Positions 17,000 through 26,085 of a stretch of 64,000 nt of DNA are shown here, in pieces. The stretch is from CAYJFG01 sp964369405. GTDB taxonomy: Bacteria > Bacillota > Clostridia > Oscillospirales > Acutalibacteraceae. Numbering within the stretch: position 1 is the first letter of the stretch; the number at the start of each line of letters is the position of its first letter. Made by a program: the position numbers and the translations under genes. The notes beneath the pieces are model-generated. The model worked only from the letters and a program-made list of their open reading frames with translations, was not told where the DNA came from and did no database searches. The DNA is taken from positions 1-64,000 of the forward strand of contig CAYJGB010000006.1 in NCBI GenBank assembly GCA_964369405.1, given 5' to 3'.

Positions 17000-19057
17000 T
17001 TGAAACAGTACGATGCTAAAAAAATACTTAATATTGCTCTTGCAGGTCATGCAGGCTCGGGGAAAACTTCTGTAGCAGAGTCAATGTTATATCTATCTGG
17101 TTGCTCAGATAGACTAGGGAAAATCGGAGAAGGAAACACTATTTGTGACTTTGACCAAGAAGAGATTAAAAGGAAAGTATCTGTAGTTACAGCAGTTGCA
17201 CCTGTTGAATGGAAAAACTATAAAATTAATTTAATAGATACTCCAGGGCTTTTTGACTTTGAGGGTGGTGTTTGCGAAGGTATTAGAGCTAGTGATACAG
17301 CTCTTATAGTGGTGTCTGGCAAAAATGGAGTTAATGTAGGTACTGAAAAGGTTGTGCAAAAAGCGACTAAAGACGGGCTTACAAAAGTATTCTTTGTAAA
17401 CGGTCTTTGTGACGAAAGTGCAAGATTTTACAGAGTATTCGAAACTTTAAAAACAAAATTTGGACCATCTGTTTGCCCAGTAGTAGTACCGTATATAGTA
17501 GATGGTAATGCAAACTGTTATATCAACTTGCTTGAATATAAAGCATATCTATACGAGAATGGAAAGATGACACAAACATCAATGCCAGATATGGGCGATA
17601 GATTAGACGGTTTAAGAACAGCTATAAATGAAGCTGTAGCCGAAACTAGTGATGAGATGTTTGAAAAATATTTTAGTGGAGAAGAGTTTACTCCAGAAGA
17701 AATAATAGTGGGTGTTAGTACAGGTGTTAAAAACGGAACAATAAGCCCAGTGTTCTGTGGAGATGCTCATAATACATTTGGAATAGACCAATTATTAAAC
17801 GGGCTTATATGGTTAGCACCAAACGCAAGTGATAAAGCAAACGAAATAGGTCTTGATGTAGATGGAGAACCAGTAGAGCTTACAGTAAATGAAAACGGAG
17901 CAGCGGCAGCAATAGTGTTTAAGACAATAGCAGACCCATTTGTAGGTAAGTTATCATATTTTAAAGTAGTGTCAGGAAAGATAGCACCAGAAATACCACT
18001 TATAAATATGAGAACAGGGGAAACGCTGAGAATAAATAAAGTAATGTCGATAAGAGGCAAAAAGTACGAAGATATGAAGTGTATTGTTGCAGGAGATATT
18101 GGAGCGATAGCAAAGCTTAGTGGAACAAACACAGGTGACACATTGTGTGCACCAACACGAAAGGTAACACTTGATGCTATAGAATACCCATTACCAACGT
18201 ATCAAATGGCAATATATCCTAAAACAAAAGGCGAAGAAGATAAGGTAGCACAAGCAATTTTTAAAATATGCGATGAAGACCCAACAATAAAATTTGAAAA
18301 CAACGCAGAAACAAAACAGATGTTAATATATGGACTTGGAGAACAACATTTAGATGTAGTAGTGTCAAAGATTAAAAACAAGTTTGGAATAGATGTATAT
18401 TTAGAGAGTCCAAAAGTAGCATATCGAGAAACAATAAGAGCAAGTGTAAAAGCACAAGGCAAGCATAAAAAGCAAAGTGGAGGACATGGACAGTTTGGCG
18501 ATGTGTGGATAGAGTTCCAGCCAAGCGACAGTGACAGCCTTGAATTTACAGAAAAGATAGTAGGAGGAGCAGTACCAAAAGGATTTTTCCCAGCAGTAGA
18601 AAAAGGCTTAAAAGAGAGTATTAAAAAAGGAGTACTTGCAGGGTATCCAGTAGTAGGGCTAAAGGCAACATTATATGATGGTTCGTATCATCCAGTAGAT
18701 TCTAGTGAGATGTCATTTAAAATGGCAGCAACAATAGCATATAAAAATGCGATGCCAAAAGCTTCCCCTGTACTATTAGAGCCAATAGGAACATTAAAAG
18801 CAAAAGTACCAGAAAACAATATGGGCGACATCATGGGAGAAGTAAACAAAAGACGAGGCAGAGTAATAGGAATGACACCATGCGAAGACGGAAGTCAAAT
18901 AGTAGAAGCGGAAGTACCGTCAGCACAGATGTTTGATTTTACAACATATATGCGACAACTAACACAAGGAAGAGGAAGTTACACATTTGAGTTTGTAAGA
19001 TACGAAGATGTGCCAGTGCATATAGCGCAAAAGATAATAGATAGCAAGAAAGAGTAG
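17000..19057 (+). CDS. EF-G-like translation GTPase paralogue
   Basis: The 685-residue protein has all EF-G domains in order (GTPase, II, III, IV with the GGHGQFGDVWIEF-type region, V). It starts at a TTG with GGAAGGGG 9 nt upstream. The P-loop is GHAGSGKT (16-23). However, G3 reads DTPGLFDF (80-87), with Leu in place of the histidine needed for GTP hydrolysis in canonical EF-G. G4 reads VNGLCDE where NKMD is expected. It therefore belongs to the divergent clostridial EF-G-like group and is not the main elongation factor, which normally sits with rpsL-rpsG. Its role is unknown. It is monocistronic with a strong terminator. Confidence 0.85.
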   Translation: MKQYDAKKILNIALAGHAGSGKTSVAESMLYLSGCSDRLGKIGEGNTICDFDQEEIKRKVSVVTAVAPVEWKNYKINLIDTPGLFDFEGGVCEGIRASDTALIVVSGKNGVNVGTEKVVQKATKDGLTKVFFVNGLCDESARFYRVFETLKTKFGPSVCPVVVPYIVDGNANCYINLLEYKAYLYENGKMTQTSMPDMGDRLDGLRTAINEAVAETSDEMFEKYFSGEEFTPEEIIVGVSTGVKNGTISPVFCGDAHNTFGIDQLLNGLIWLAPNASDKANEIGLDVDGEPVELTVNENGAAAAIVFKTIADPFVGKLSYFKVVSGKIAPEIPLINMRTGETLRINKVMSIRGKKYEDMKCIVAGDIGAIAKLSGTNTGDTLCAPTRKVTLDAIEYPLPTYQMAIYPKTKGEEDKVAQAIFKICDEDPTIKFENNAETKQMLIYGLGEQHLDVVVSKIKNKFGIDVYLESPKVAYRETIRASVKAQGKHKKQSGGHGQFGDVWIEFQPSDSDSLEFTEKIVGGAVPKGFFPAVEKGLKESIKKGVLAGYPVVGLKATLYDGSYHPVDSSEMSFKMAATIAYKNAMPKASPVLLEPIGTLKAKVPENNMGDIMGEVNKRRGRVIGMTPCEDGSQIVEAEVPSAQMFDFTTYMRQLTQGRGSYTFEFVRYEDVPVHIAQKIIDSKKE

Positions 19058-19188
19058 TAAAAGTTTAGTTTACTTTTTCATCGCAGTTTAACCGTTAGTA
19101 ACGTAAAAGTTTTGTCCACTTTTCAAAAGTGGTGGTGGTTTAAGGATTTGCCTCAAGGGTTTATTACTTGACTAAAACGTGACAACAT

Positions 19189-19237
19189 AAAAGTTTTACT
19201 CAATGTTTTTCAAAAAATTGAGTAAAACTTTTCTTTT
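19189..19237. terminator. Strong hairpin terminator between EF-G-like gene and spoIIIAH
   Basis: A 16-bp perfect stem (19189-19204 with 19217-19232) followed by a T-rich run, flanked by A/T tracts on both sides. It can serve both converging transcription units. The rest of gap 19058-19287 contains degenerate copies of the GTAAAACTTTT-type intergenic repeat also found near 13.3 kb and 45.1 kb. Confidence 0.8.
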
Positions 19238-19287
19238 GTTAATATTTAAATTTTGAAGAAAAATTAGGCAAAACGTTACTCTGTTTT

Positions 19288-19872
19288 CTATACCTCAGTA
19301 ATCTTAATTTTTTCAAAGTCTATTCCTGCTTGACCCTCCACTATGTCTTTTATCATTATTATATTTTCATCTGATAACTGTCCTTTACTTACTACTATGC
19401 TACATTCTCCATTTTGTATAAAAGCTAAACATTCATTTATTCCCTTTGCTTTTATTAAACTTTCTATGTTCGTTTGTTGTGCTACTATTTTTGCAAGTAG
19501 GGCTGCATCTTCTAATGCTTCTTCTTTTAACTTGTCATCACTCGACACTGCTTCTAATATCTCTTTTGCATCGTCTATTATCTTATCTTGTGTCTTTTGT
19601 CGTTCTATTGTTGCACTAGAAAAATATTCGCTCGTTTCTTTGCTCGTTTCTACAGAGCTTTCTTCGTTTTCTTTATTATCATCACTTGTATCTTCGGCAC
19701 TGCTATCTGTCGAACTGTTTACAAACTCTGCTTGCCCTAACTCTTTTGATGATGTTTCTACCTTAGGTGCTGTTAAACTATCTGTTGATGAAAACTGCCA
19801 GTTTAAATACACTGCCGCTCCTAATGCCAATACTAATGATGCAAGTACTAATTGTCTTTTTCCAAATTTCAT
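19288..19872 (-). CDS. spoIIIAH: Stage III sporulation protein AH
   Basis: The 194-residue protein has one N-terminal transmembrane helix (about 9-27). A long acidic Ser/Asp/Glu-rich linker and a C-terminal ring-forming domain (about 110-194, with EEALEDAALLAKI and GINECLAFI) follow. It forms the forespore-facing ring that binds SpoIIQ in the feeding-tube channel. It is the last gene of the complete spoIIIA operon. Confidence 0.9.
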   Translation of the reverse strand: MKFGKRQLVLASLVLALGAAVYLNWQFSSTDSLTAPKVETSSKELGQAEFVNSSTDSSAEDTSDDNKENEESSVETSKETSEYFSSATIERQKTQDKIIDDAKEILEAVSSDDKLKEEALEDAALLAKIVAQQTNIESLIKAKGINECLAFIQNGECSIVVSKGQLSDENIIMIKDIVEGQAGIDFEKIKITEV

Positions 19873-19890
19873 TTGATTATATCCTCCTAA

Positions 19891-20490
19891 TTATTTTGAA
19901 AGTTTTGTTACACATACTTTGTTTGTTGATATATCTAATGCTTTTGTTACTGCTTCTAAAACTCTTTGTTCTACTTCTATATCATCTCCACCCTCACATA
20001 TTACTAACACCCCTCGTATTTTTGGCTGTATTTCTGTTACTGTCACCAATTGTTCTTCTCCGTTTGATAATCGCAATATTACATTTGTTTCTTCTCTACT
20101 TATTGAGCTTTCATCTGCACTTTCGCCACTTGCGTTGTTTGATACACTGTTATCGCTTCCTTTATCGTCTGTTGCATATACATACTCAATACTACTATCT
20201 ACTGTAACCATAATTTTTGTTGTTCCTGCTCCCTCTATTGAGGCTATCATATTACCTAGATTAGTTTCTGTATCTTCCTTATATGTAGCTATAAATTCAG
20301 TTTCTGAGATAATATTTTTTTCTGTATCTGTAACTGTTTGATTACTATTATCAAACTCGAAAAACGATGATAAAAATATTAAGAGTATTCCTATTATTCC
20401 ACATACTATGATTATTGTTTTTGATTTAGAACTATCTAAGAATTCTTTTATTTTATCAGCGATTTTAAAATCTCCTTTTTCTGTCGACAC
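19891..20490 (-). CDS. spoIIIAG: Stage III sporulation protein AG
   Basis: The 199-residue protein has an N-terminal transmembrane helix (about 25-45) and a ring-building domain with a polar, Ser/Asp-rich beta insertion around residues 110-135. It ends with the KIRGVLVICEGGDDIEVEQRVLEAVTKAL-type segment typical of SpoIIIAG. It forms the large ring of the mother-cell-to-forespore secretion channel. Confidence 0.9.
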   Translation of the reverse strand: MSTEKGDFKIADKIKEFLDSSKSKTIIIVCGIIGILLIFLSSFFEFDNSNQTVTDTEKNIISETEFIATYKEDTETNLGNMIASIEGAGTTKIMVTVDSSIEYVYATDDKGSDNSVSNNASGESADESSISREETNVILRLSNGEEQLVTVTEIQPKIRGVLVICEGGDDIEVEQRVLEAVTKALDISTNKVCVTKLSK

Positions 20491-20502
20491 TTTTATAACC
20501 TC

Positions 20503-20970
20503 CTATATCTTTACATCTACATCAAGATTTAAAGACTCCTCTAAACTGCTTTTTATTTTATACACATCTTCCTTATAACTGCTATCAACTGTAACTATAA
20601 TCTTTGATATAACTACTCTTTCGTTTTCTGTTTTCGTAATTATTTCTATGTCCTTTGCACTGCAATCTATTAAACTTAATTGTTGCTCAACTACTTGAGT
20701 AATACTTTCTCGTGTTATGTTTTCTGATATGTTTTCTATATCATTTGGAAAGTAATCTTCAACGCTGTTATTAATGTTTATGCTGATTAGTTGCTCATTT
20801 ATTCCAGTAGCGACAGACTTTAGTGGAATAATTGTACAACATAGAATAAACACGCCTAAAATGAATTTTAGAATTTTATCCATCGAGCCATTTGGTGCTA
20901 TAAGCTCTATCAACATACAGATAGCAGCACATATGCAAATTGAAGTTGCCCAAGTATATATATCTGTCAT
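20503..20970 (-). CDS. spoIIIAF: Stage III sporulation protein AF
   Basis: The 155-residue protein has two N-terminal transmembrane helices (about 7-25 and 33-51, the second with a FILGVFILCCTIIPL run) and an extracellular ring-building domain, as in SpoIIIAF. It lies 12 nt upstream of spoIIIAG and directly after spoIIIAE. It acts in the SpoIIIA-SpoIIQ channel complex in the mother-cell engulfing membrane. Confidence 0.9.
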   Translation of the reverse strand: MTDIYTWATSICICAAICMLIELIAPNGSMDKILKFILGVFILCCTIIPLKSVATGINEQLISININNSVEDYFPNDIENISENITRESITQVVEQQLSLIDCSAKDIEIITKTENERVVISKIIVTVDSSYKEDVYKIKSSLEESLNLDVDVKI

Positions 20971-20973
20971 AAT

Positions 20974-22164
20974 TTAACTACTCCCTACAAGTATGATTAA
21001 TGTTGAACTGATGATAAACACTGCTAAAAAACAGAGTAAAACGGCAAGCAAAGTTGATATTACTTTACTGCTATTGTTTAGAATTTTGCATATGGGCGAT
21101 ACATTAAAGACTTGTCCTATTGCACTGCATATATTCAAGGTGAATAGCCAAATAATACACTCAAAGATTACAGGTAAAAAAATAATGGCACACGCTATAA
21201 TAATAAAAACTCCAATACCAGATTTGAGCATAGTAATACAACTTTGAACTGTTAAGAACGCATCGCTTAATGCACCACCTACTAAAGGCACAACACTACT
21301 TATAGCAAACCTAGTTGCCCTAACACTAGTTTTATCAGCAACAGCACTAATAATAGTTTGAAAAGATAGTACAGACACAAATATAGACATAATAAAAGTT
21401 AAAATCCATTTTGTGAGTTTAGAAAAAATATCGCAAACACCGTCTAAATTTATTTTATTAGACACAGCAGAAATTATAGAAAGACTTAAAAAAATGTTCA
21501 TTAAAGGGATAATTATATTTGCTGAAGTTAAAGTTACAGCCTGACCTGCACCCATCATAATATTGTAGTAAGAAGCACCAGTTAAGGCATTGCCACAAGC
21601 GATTAAAACGCCTGTTAATATTGGAATATATAAAAGCATAAAATTAGCAGATGTTTCAATAATTGAGCTTGCTGTTGCTATACACTGAGTAATTGGAAAA
21701 ACCAAGACACAACTAACACATAGAGTACCCACAATAGATACAATACCTCCTAACGGTTTATCACTAAGAGATGTTTTCATACTGTCGATTAAAGCACAAA
21801 GAAGCATTATACCGATAACTTGTATTATTGCAGTAACAGGAGCTGAGCTGTTGTCTGAAAACAGATTGATTAAAAGATTTAGTATTGCTCCAAAGCTTAA
21901 AGAGTTAAGCTGAGAAAAACTAACAGAGCTTATACCTAAGTCGTTTAAGTATTCTTTTGTATCTTCAGGTAGTGCATAGTAAATATCGTTTGCATTGCTT
22001 TCCTCTAGCTGTTTGTTATATATATCGTCTGTTGTTATGTCGTTTTCTGTTGCGTTAACATTAGGAGTACAACAGAAAAAAACAATTATAGATATTATTA
22101 AAAAAATAATAAGTCTAATTACAATTTTATACTTTTTACAAATCATATGTATTCTATTCTTCAT
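20974..22164 (-). CDS. spoIIIAE: Stage III sporulation protein AE
   Basis: The 396-residue protein has a signal-like N-terminus and seven or so hydrophobic segments beyond residue 90, matching polytopic SpoIIIAE in length and topology. The GGALSDAFLTVQSCI region is typical of the family. It is a core membrane component of the SpoIIIA channel. The gene is 17 nt from spoIIIAD and 3 nt from spoIIIAF. Confidence 0.9.
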   Translation of the reverse strand: MKNRIHMICKKYKIVIRLIIFLIISIIVFFCCTPNVNATENDITTDDIYNKQLEESNANDIYYALPEDTKEYLNDLGISSVSFSQLNSLSFGAILNLLINLFSDNSSAPVTAIIQVIGIMLLCALIDSMKTSLSDKPLGGIVSIVGTLCVSCVLVFPITQCIATASSIIETSANFMLLYIPILTGVLIACGNALTGASYYNIMMGAGQAVTLTSANIIIPLMNIFLSLSIISAVSNKINLDGVCDIFSKLTKWILTFIMSIFVSVLSFQTIISAVADKTSVRATRFAISSVVPLVGGALSDAFLTVQSCITMLKSGIGVFIIIACAIIFLPVIFECIIWLFTLNICSAIGQVFNVSPICKILNNSSKVISTLLAVLLCFLAVFIISSTLIILVGSS

Positions 22165-22181
22165 AATTTTAAAATCCTTAT

Positions 22182-22574
22182 TTATCCTCCACCAATTAAA
22201 CTTATGGCAGTTGAAGTTATTTCTTCTATCATAGGCAGAGAAATTATAACTATTAATAATTTACCGGCAAGCTCTACCTTGCTTGCAAGTGCTGTTTGAG
22301 ATGCATCTTTACAAGCGTCTGACGAGAACTGACAAATAAAACAAATTCCAAGAGCTTTTATAAGTATGCTAGTATACTGAGTAGATATATTAGCCATTTT
22401 AGCAAGATTATTAATTTGATTAATTACAGGGTTAATAAAAGAGAGTATCATTATAAAGATAATAATACCAGCACCAACTGATAGTAGTGTTGAAATCTCT
22501 GGGTTATGCTTTTTAATTGTGATTGATAATACAGTAGCGACTATTGCACAAATACATACTGATAATATATCCAT
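22182..22574 (-). CDS. spoIIIAD: Stage III sporulation protein AD
   Basis: The 130-residue protein has four hydrophobic helices and the family's KALGICFICQFSSDACKDASQTALASKVELAGK block. It forms part of the membrane assembly of the SpoIIIA channel with AC and AE. It is located 3 nt after spoIIIAC. Confidence 0.92.
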   Translation of the reverse strand: MDILSVCICAIVATVLSITIKKHNPEISTLLSVGAGIIIFIMILSFINPVINQINNLAKMANISTQYTSILIKALGICFICQFSSDACKDASQTALASKVELAGKLLIVIISLPMIEEITSTAISLIGGG

Positions 22575-22577
22575 AAT

Positions 22578-22772
22578 CTACAACCCAAAAAGAGATTTAA
22601 TAGTATCAAACAAATTGCTAATCTCTTGAATAATCATAAGCAATACAACTATAAGCCCTGCTAAAGTAGTCATCATTGCTTGTTCTTCTCTTCCTGCTCG
22701 TATCAAAACTTGATTTAATACAGCTACTATTATTCCTATTGCTGCTATTCTAAATATTAAATCTATATCCAT
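22578..22772 (-). CDS. spoIIIAC: Stage III sporulation protein AC
   Basis: The 64-residue protein has two transmembrane helices. The internal QVLIRAGREEQAMMTTLAG block is diagnostic of SpoIIIAC. Length and position between AB and AD agree with other spoIIIA operons. Confidence 0.93.
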   Translation of the reverse strand: MDIDLIFRIAAIGIIVAVLNQVLIRAGREEQAMMTTLAGLIVVLLMIIQEISNLFDTIKSLFGL

Positions 22773-22791
22773 TTTTATACCGTCCTATTTT

Positions 22792-23295
22792 TTAGATTAT
22801 TAAAATGAACAAACATACAGATAATGATGCTCCTAATGTTCTGTATAATTTAACATTCTTCTCTTTTTCTTTTTTTGCATTTATTAATCGTTGACTTGCT
22901 AAGTCTATATAAAGCTCGCAATGCTCAATTTGTCCTTCTATATCAGTTGTTCCAAGCGTCTGCCCAAATTGTTTTATTATATCTTTATCTTCATTTGTAA
23001 GACCTATGTGTGACGGTATCTTTTTTAATGCATTACACCATGCGTTGTAGTAACTGCTTTGTGACATTTCTTCTCTACAATCCTCTATAAATCCTACTAT
23101 CATATTTTGACTGCTATCTACATTAAGTAGATTATATACATTTGATGAATTATATCTAATCTTTGTCTTTAGTGTTGTTAAGTAGCTTACAAATTGCTCC
23201 CAAAATACTACTCTGTTAATTAGCCTTTGAGAAATTATTAAGCTTATAAAAATTACTCCTACTGCTAAAATTATCGCTCCTACTATACGTATCAT
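22792..23295 (-). CDS. spoIIIAB: Stage III sporulation protein AB
   Basis: The 167-residue protein has one transmembrane helix at each end. The central cytoplasmic domain has the GLTNEDKDIIKQFGQTLGTTDIEGQ-like block known from SpoIIIAB. Its AAAGGAGC site and ATG lie inside the 3' end of spoIIIAA, giving an 80-nt overlap in another frame, longer than the usual few bases. Confidence 0.9.
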   Translation of the reverse strand: MIRIVGAIILAVGVIFISLIISQRLINRVVFWEQFVSYLTTLKTKIRYNSSNVYNLLNVDSSQNMIVGFIEDCREEMSQSSYYNAWCNALKKIPSHIGLTNEDKDIIKQFGQTLGTTDIEGQIEHCELYIDLASQRLINAKKEKEKNVKLYRTLGASLSVCLFILII

Positions 23296-24238
23296 TTAAA
23301 AGCTCCTTTACTGTTATTACTTCTTTTATTTCTCCTACTTGCTCACGCCCTTTAAAAAAAACTATCTTCTCAAAAGCACCTGTTTTTATTAACGCTCTCC
23401 CTTGTGGTTTTTGCATTAGCTCATGTGCATTTGTTGCGTGTATACTAGCTACTATACTTACACCAGCATTAAGCCCTTGCTCAATAGCTTCTATATCTAC
23501 TGTTGTCCCGACTTCATCACATATAATTACATCTGGCGACATACATCTTACGGCTTGTAATATACCCTCGCCTTTTTTATAGCCGTCTAGTATATCGCTT
23601 TGCCCTAAATCGTTTTGACTTACTCCCATATGTATACTGCCTATTTCGCATCGTTCATCTATCACTGCAATTTTTTTTGAGTACCTGTTTGATAGCTGTC
23701 TTGCTAAATCTCTAAGGACTGTTGTTTTTCCACATGATGGGCAACCACAAAGTAGTAAACCATTGCTATTAACTCCCACTCTTTTTATAAGCTCGTCTGC
23801 ACTGCCTATAATCTGCCTTGATACTCGTATGTTTATCGAGGATATATCTTTAACATTTTCTATTTTATCTTTTTTGTAGACTGCTGTTCCACAAATTCCT
23901 ACTCTATGTCCACCTTTGATTGTTATATATCCGTTTGCTATTTCATTTTGATAGCTATAAACTGAATATTCACATATGTTCTCAAACGTTTCTTTTATAT
24001 CAGCCTCACTACATAAAAGCATTTTACCATTGTATATAGTAGTAACAGCACGTTTATCAGTCGTTATATAATACATTTTATTAGCACAATATATTGCAAC
24101 AGGTTTGTTAATTCTAAGCCTTACTTCTTGTGCTTGTGATTTTATAGTTTGTGGAATTTCTGAAATAATTTTATGTAAATTAAAACTCAACTTACTAATT
24201 GCACTGCTAAAATTGTCTATTGATTTTATACTATCCAT
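23216..24238 (-). CDS. spoIIIAA: Stage III sporulation protein AA (secretion-type ATPase)
   Basis: The 340-residue cytoplasmic ATPase resembles type II/IV secretion ATPases. It has Walker A CGCPSCGKTT (about 177-186), an Asp-box VIDERCEIG, Walker B DVIICDEVGT, and the SIHATNAHEL sensor. It should power assembly or transport through the SpoIIIA-SpoIIQ channel. AGGAG precedes the ATG. A sigma-E-like CATATAAT -10 element lies upstream (minus strand, 24272-24279). Confidence 0.93.
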   Translation of the reverse strand: MDSIKSIDNFSSAISKLSFNLHKIISEIPQTIKSQAQEVRLRINKPVAIYCANKMYYITTDKRAVTTIYNGKMLLCSEADIKETFENICEYSVYSYQNEIANGYITIKGGHRVGICGTAVYKKDKIENVKDISSINIRVSRQIIGSADELIKRVGVNSNGLLLCGCPSCGKTTVLRDLARQLSNRYSKKIAVIDERCEIGSIHMGVSQNDLGQSDILDGYKKGEGILQAVRCMSPDVIICDEVGTTVDIEAIEQGLNAGVSIVASIHATNAHELMQKPQGRALIKTGAFEKIVFFKGREQVGEIKEVITVKELLNDTYSRSDNFSSRSNFYKLNNFSKAN

Positions 24239-24271
24239 AATTTTTAAGCTCCTTTAATTCTTTGATAGTTA

Positions 24272-24279
24272 ATTATATG
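24272..24279 (-). promoter_or_regulatory. Possible sigma-E -10 element of the spoIIIA operon
   Basis: On the minus strand CATATAAT lies about 35 nt before the spoIIIAA start, close to the sigma-E -10 consensus CATACAAT. The -35 element is not clear. Sigma-E control of spoIIIA is established in Bacillus subtilis; here it is inferred. Confidence 0.35.
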
Positions 24280-24326
24280 GACAACTTAAATAAATTAGAA
24301 CAATAGAAATAAAAACATATAAAACA

Positions 24327-24355
24327 TTGAAAAAATAATACTCTTAGTGTAGAAT
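24327..24355 (+). promoter_or_regulatory. Promoter of the ABC-F gene
   Basis: TTGAAA (24327-24332) and TAGAAT (24350-24355) with a 17-nt spacer. Transcription would start near 24362, so the longer frame beginning at GTG 24363 has no room for a ribosome site. Confidence 0.65.
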
Positions 24356-24413
24356 ACATATAGTGGACAGAAAAAAGTCACAATTTTATATTACTAAAAT
24401 CAGGAGAGTATTA

Positions 24414-25967
24414 ATGAGTATTTTAAACGTAGAAAATTTAACACATGGCTTTGGAGATAGAGCTATATTTAATGATGTATCTTTCAGACTATTAAAAGGC
24501 GAGCATATAGGATTTATCGGAGCAAATGGCGAGGGTAAATCGACCTTTATGAATATAATAACAGGCACATTACAGCCAGACGAAGGGACAGTAGAATGGT
24601 CTAAAAATGTAAGGGTAGGATATTTAGACCAGCACACAATGCTTAAAAAAGGAACTACAATACGTGGAGTATTGGAGTCAGCTTTTTCGTATTTATTTGA
24701 TTTAGAAGAAAAAATGAATGATATTTACGGAAAAATGGGCGATGTAACAGAAGAAGAAATGACTGAGATGTTAGAAGAAACAGGAGAAATACAGTCGATA
24801 TTAGAGCAACAAGACTTTTATAATATAGATACAAAAGTAAATGAGATTGGCAGAGCGTTAGGTTTAAATGATTTAGGTTTTGAAAAAGATGTAACAGAAC
24901 TTTCTGGAGGACAAAGAACAAAAGTGCTTTTAGGCAAGTTGTTTTTAGAAAAACCAGATATATTATTATTAGACGAGCCTACAAACTATTTAGACGAAAG
25001 TCATATAGAGTGGTTAAAACGATATTTAAACGAGTATGAAAATGCGTTTATATTAATATCTCACGATATACCATTTTTAAATTCTGTAATCAATTTGATA
25101 TATCATGTAGACAATCAAAAAATAGATAGATATGTAGGAGATTACAATAAATTCTTAGAAGTATACGAGATGAAAAAATCTCAAATGGAAGCGGCATATA
25201 AAAAGCAACAACAAGAGATAAGCGAGCTTAAAGATTTTGTGCAAAGGAACAAAGCACGAGTATCCACCAGAAATATGGCGATGAGCAGACAGAAAAAGCT
25301 TGATAAAATGGATATAATAGAGCTTGCAAAAGACAAGCCAAAACCAGAGTTTAATTTTAAAGAGGCAAGGGCTGCGTCTAAGTTTATATTTGAAGCGAAA
25401 GAACTAGTAATAGGGTATGACACACCACTTTCAAAGCCACTTGATATAGAGATGTTAAGAGGGCAAAAGATAGCACTAACAGGAGCAAACGGAATAGGAA
25501 AAACTACACTACTTAAAAGTATATTAGGGTTAATACCACCAATAAGTGGTAAAGTTGAATTAGGAGATTACTTAGAGATAGGATATTTTGAGCAAGAGGT
25601 ATCTTATGATAATACAACTTGTATAGAGGAGATATGGAAAGAGTTTCCATCAATGCCACAAAACGAAGTAAGGGGAGCATTAGCAAAATGTGGACTTACA
25701 ACAAAGCATATAGAGAGTATGGTAAAAGTGCTAAGTGGAGGAGAGCAAGCAAAAGTAAGACTATGTAAATTAATAGGACATCCTAGCAACATATTGTTAT
25801 TAGATGAGCCTACTAACCATTTAGATGTAGATGCAAAAGAAGAGTTAAAAAGGGCTTTGATAGCGTATAAAGGTAGCATACTGCTAATATGTCATGAGCC
25901 TGAGTTTTATGAAGATGTAGTAACTGACGTATGGAATTGTGAAAACTGGACAACAAAATTATTTTAA
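24414..25967 (+). CDS. ABC-F family ATPase (YkpA/YbiT-like)
   Basis: From the ATG at 24414 (AGGAG 7 nt upstream) the product has 517 residues and two ABC ATPase domains without membrane segments. First half: Walker A GANGEGKST, signature LSGGQRTKV, Walker B LLLDEPTNYLD. Second half: GANGIGKTT, LSGGEQAKV, LLLDEPTNHLD. Between them is the YVGDYNKFLE linker with a charged coiled coil typical of ABC-F translation factors. It probably acts at the ribosomal E site; no evidence indicates an antibiotic-resistance role. It is monocistronic with promoter and terminator. Confidence 0.88.
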   Translation: MSILNVENLTHGFGDRAIFNDVSFRLLKGEHIGFIGANGEGKSTFMNIITGTLQPDEGTVEWSKNVRVGYLDQHTMLKKGTTIRGVLESAFSYLFDLEEKMNDIYGKMGDVTEEEMTEMLEETGEIQSILEQQDFYNIDTKVNEIGRALGLNDLGFEKDVTELSGGQRTKVLLGKLFLEKPDILLLDEPTNYLDESHIEWLKRYLNEYENAFILISHDIPFLNSVINLIYHVDNQKIDRYVGDYNKFLEVYEMKKSQMEAAYKKQQQEISELKDFVQRNKARVSTRNMAMSRQKKLDKMDIIELAKDKPKPEFNFKEARAASKFIFEAKELVIGYDTPLSKPLDIEMLRGQKIALTGANGIGKTTLLKSILGLIPPISGKVELGDYLEIGYFEQEVSYDNTTCIEEIWKEFPSMPQNEVRGALAKCGLTTKHIESMVKVLSGGEQAKVRLCKLIGHPSNILLLDEPTNHLDVDAKEELKRALIAYKGSILLICHEPEFYEDVVTDVWNCENWTTKLF

Positions 25968-25988
25968 GTTTCATCACACCCTAAACGT

Positions 25989-26034
25989 AAAGAGGCTGTC
26001 GCAGATGATTTTACTCATTTGCGACAGCCCCTTT
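25989..26034. terminator. Terminator after the ABC-F gene
   Basis: A long near-perfect stem containing GGCTGTCGCA and TGCGACAGCC with T-rich flank. The GCGACAGCCCC core recurs near 12788 and 55107, so the terminator is built from a dispersed repeat. Confidence 0.75.
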
Positions 26035-26085
26035 ATATTGCTAACAATTGTAGTTTTATAAAAAAATTTAGTAATTTTTACACCA

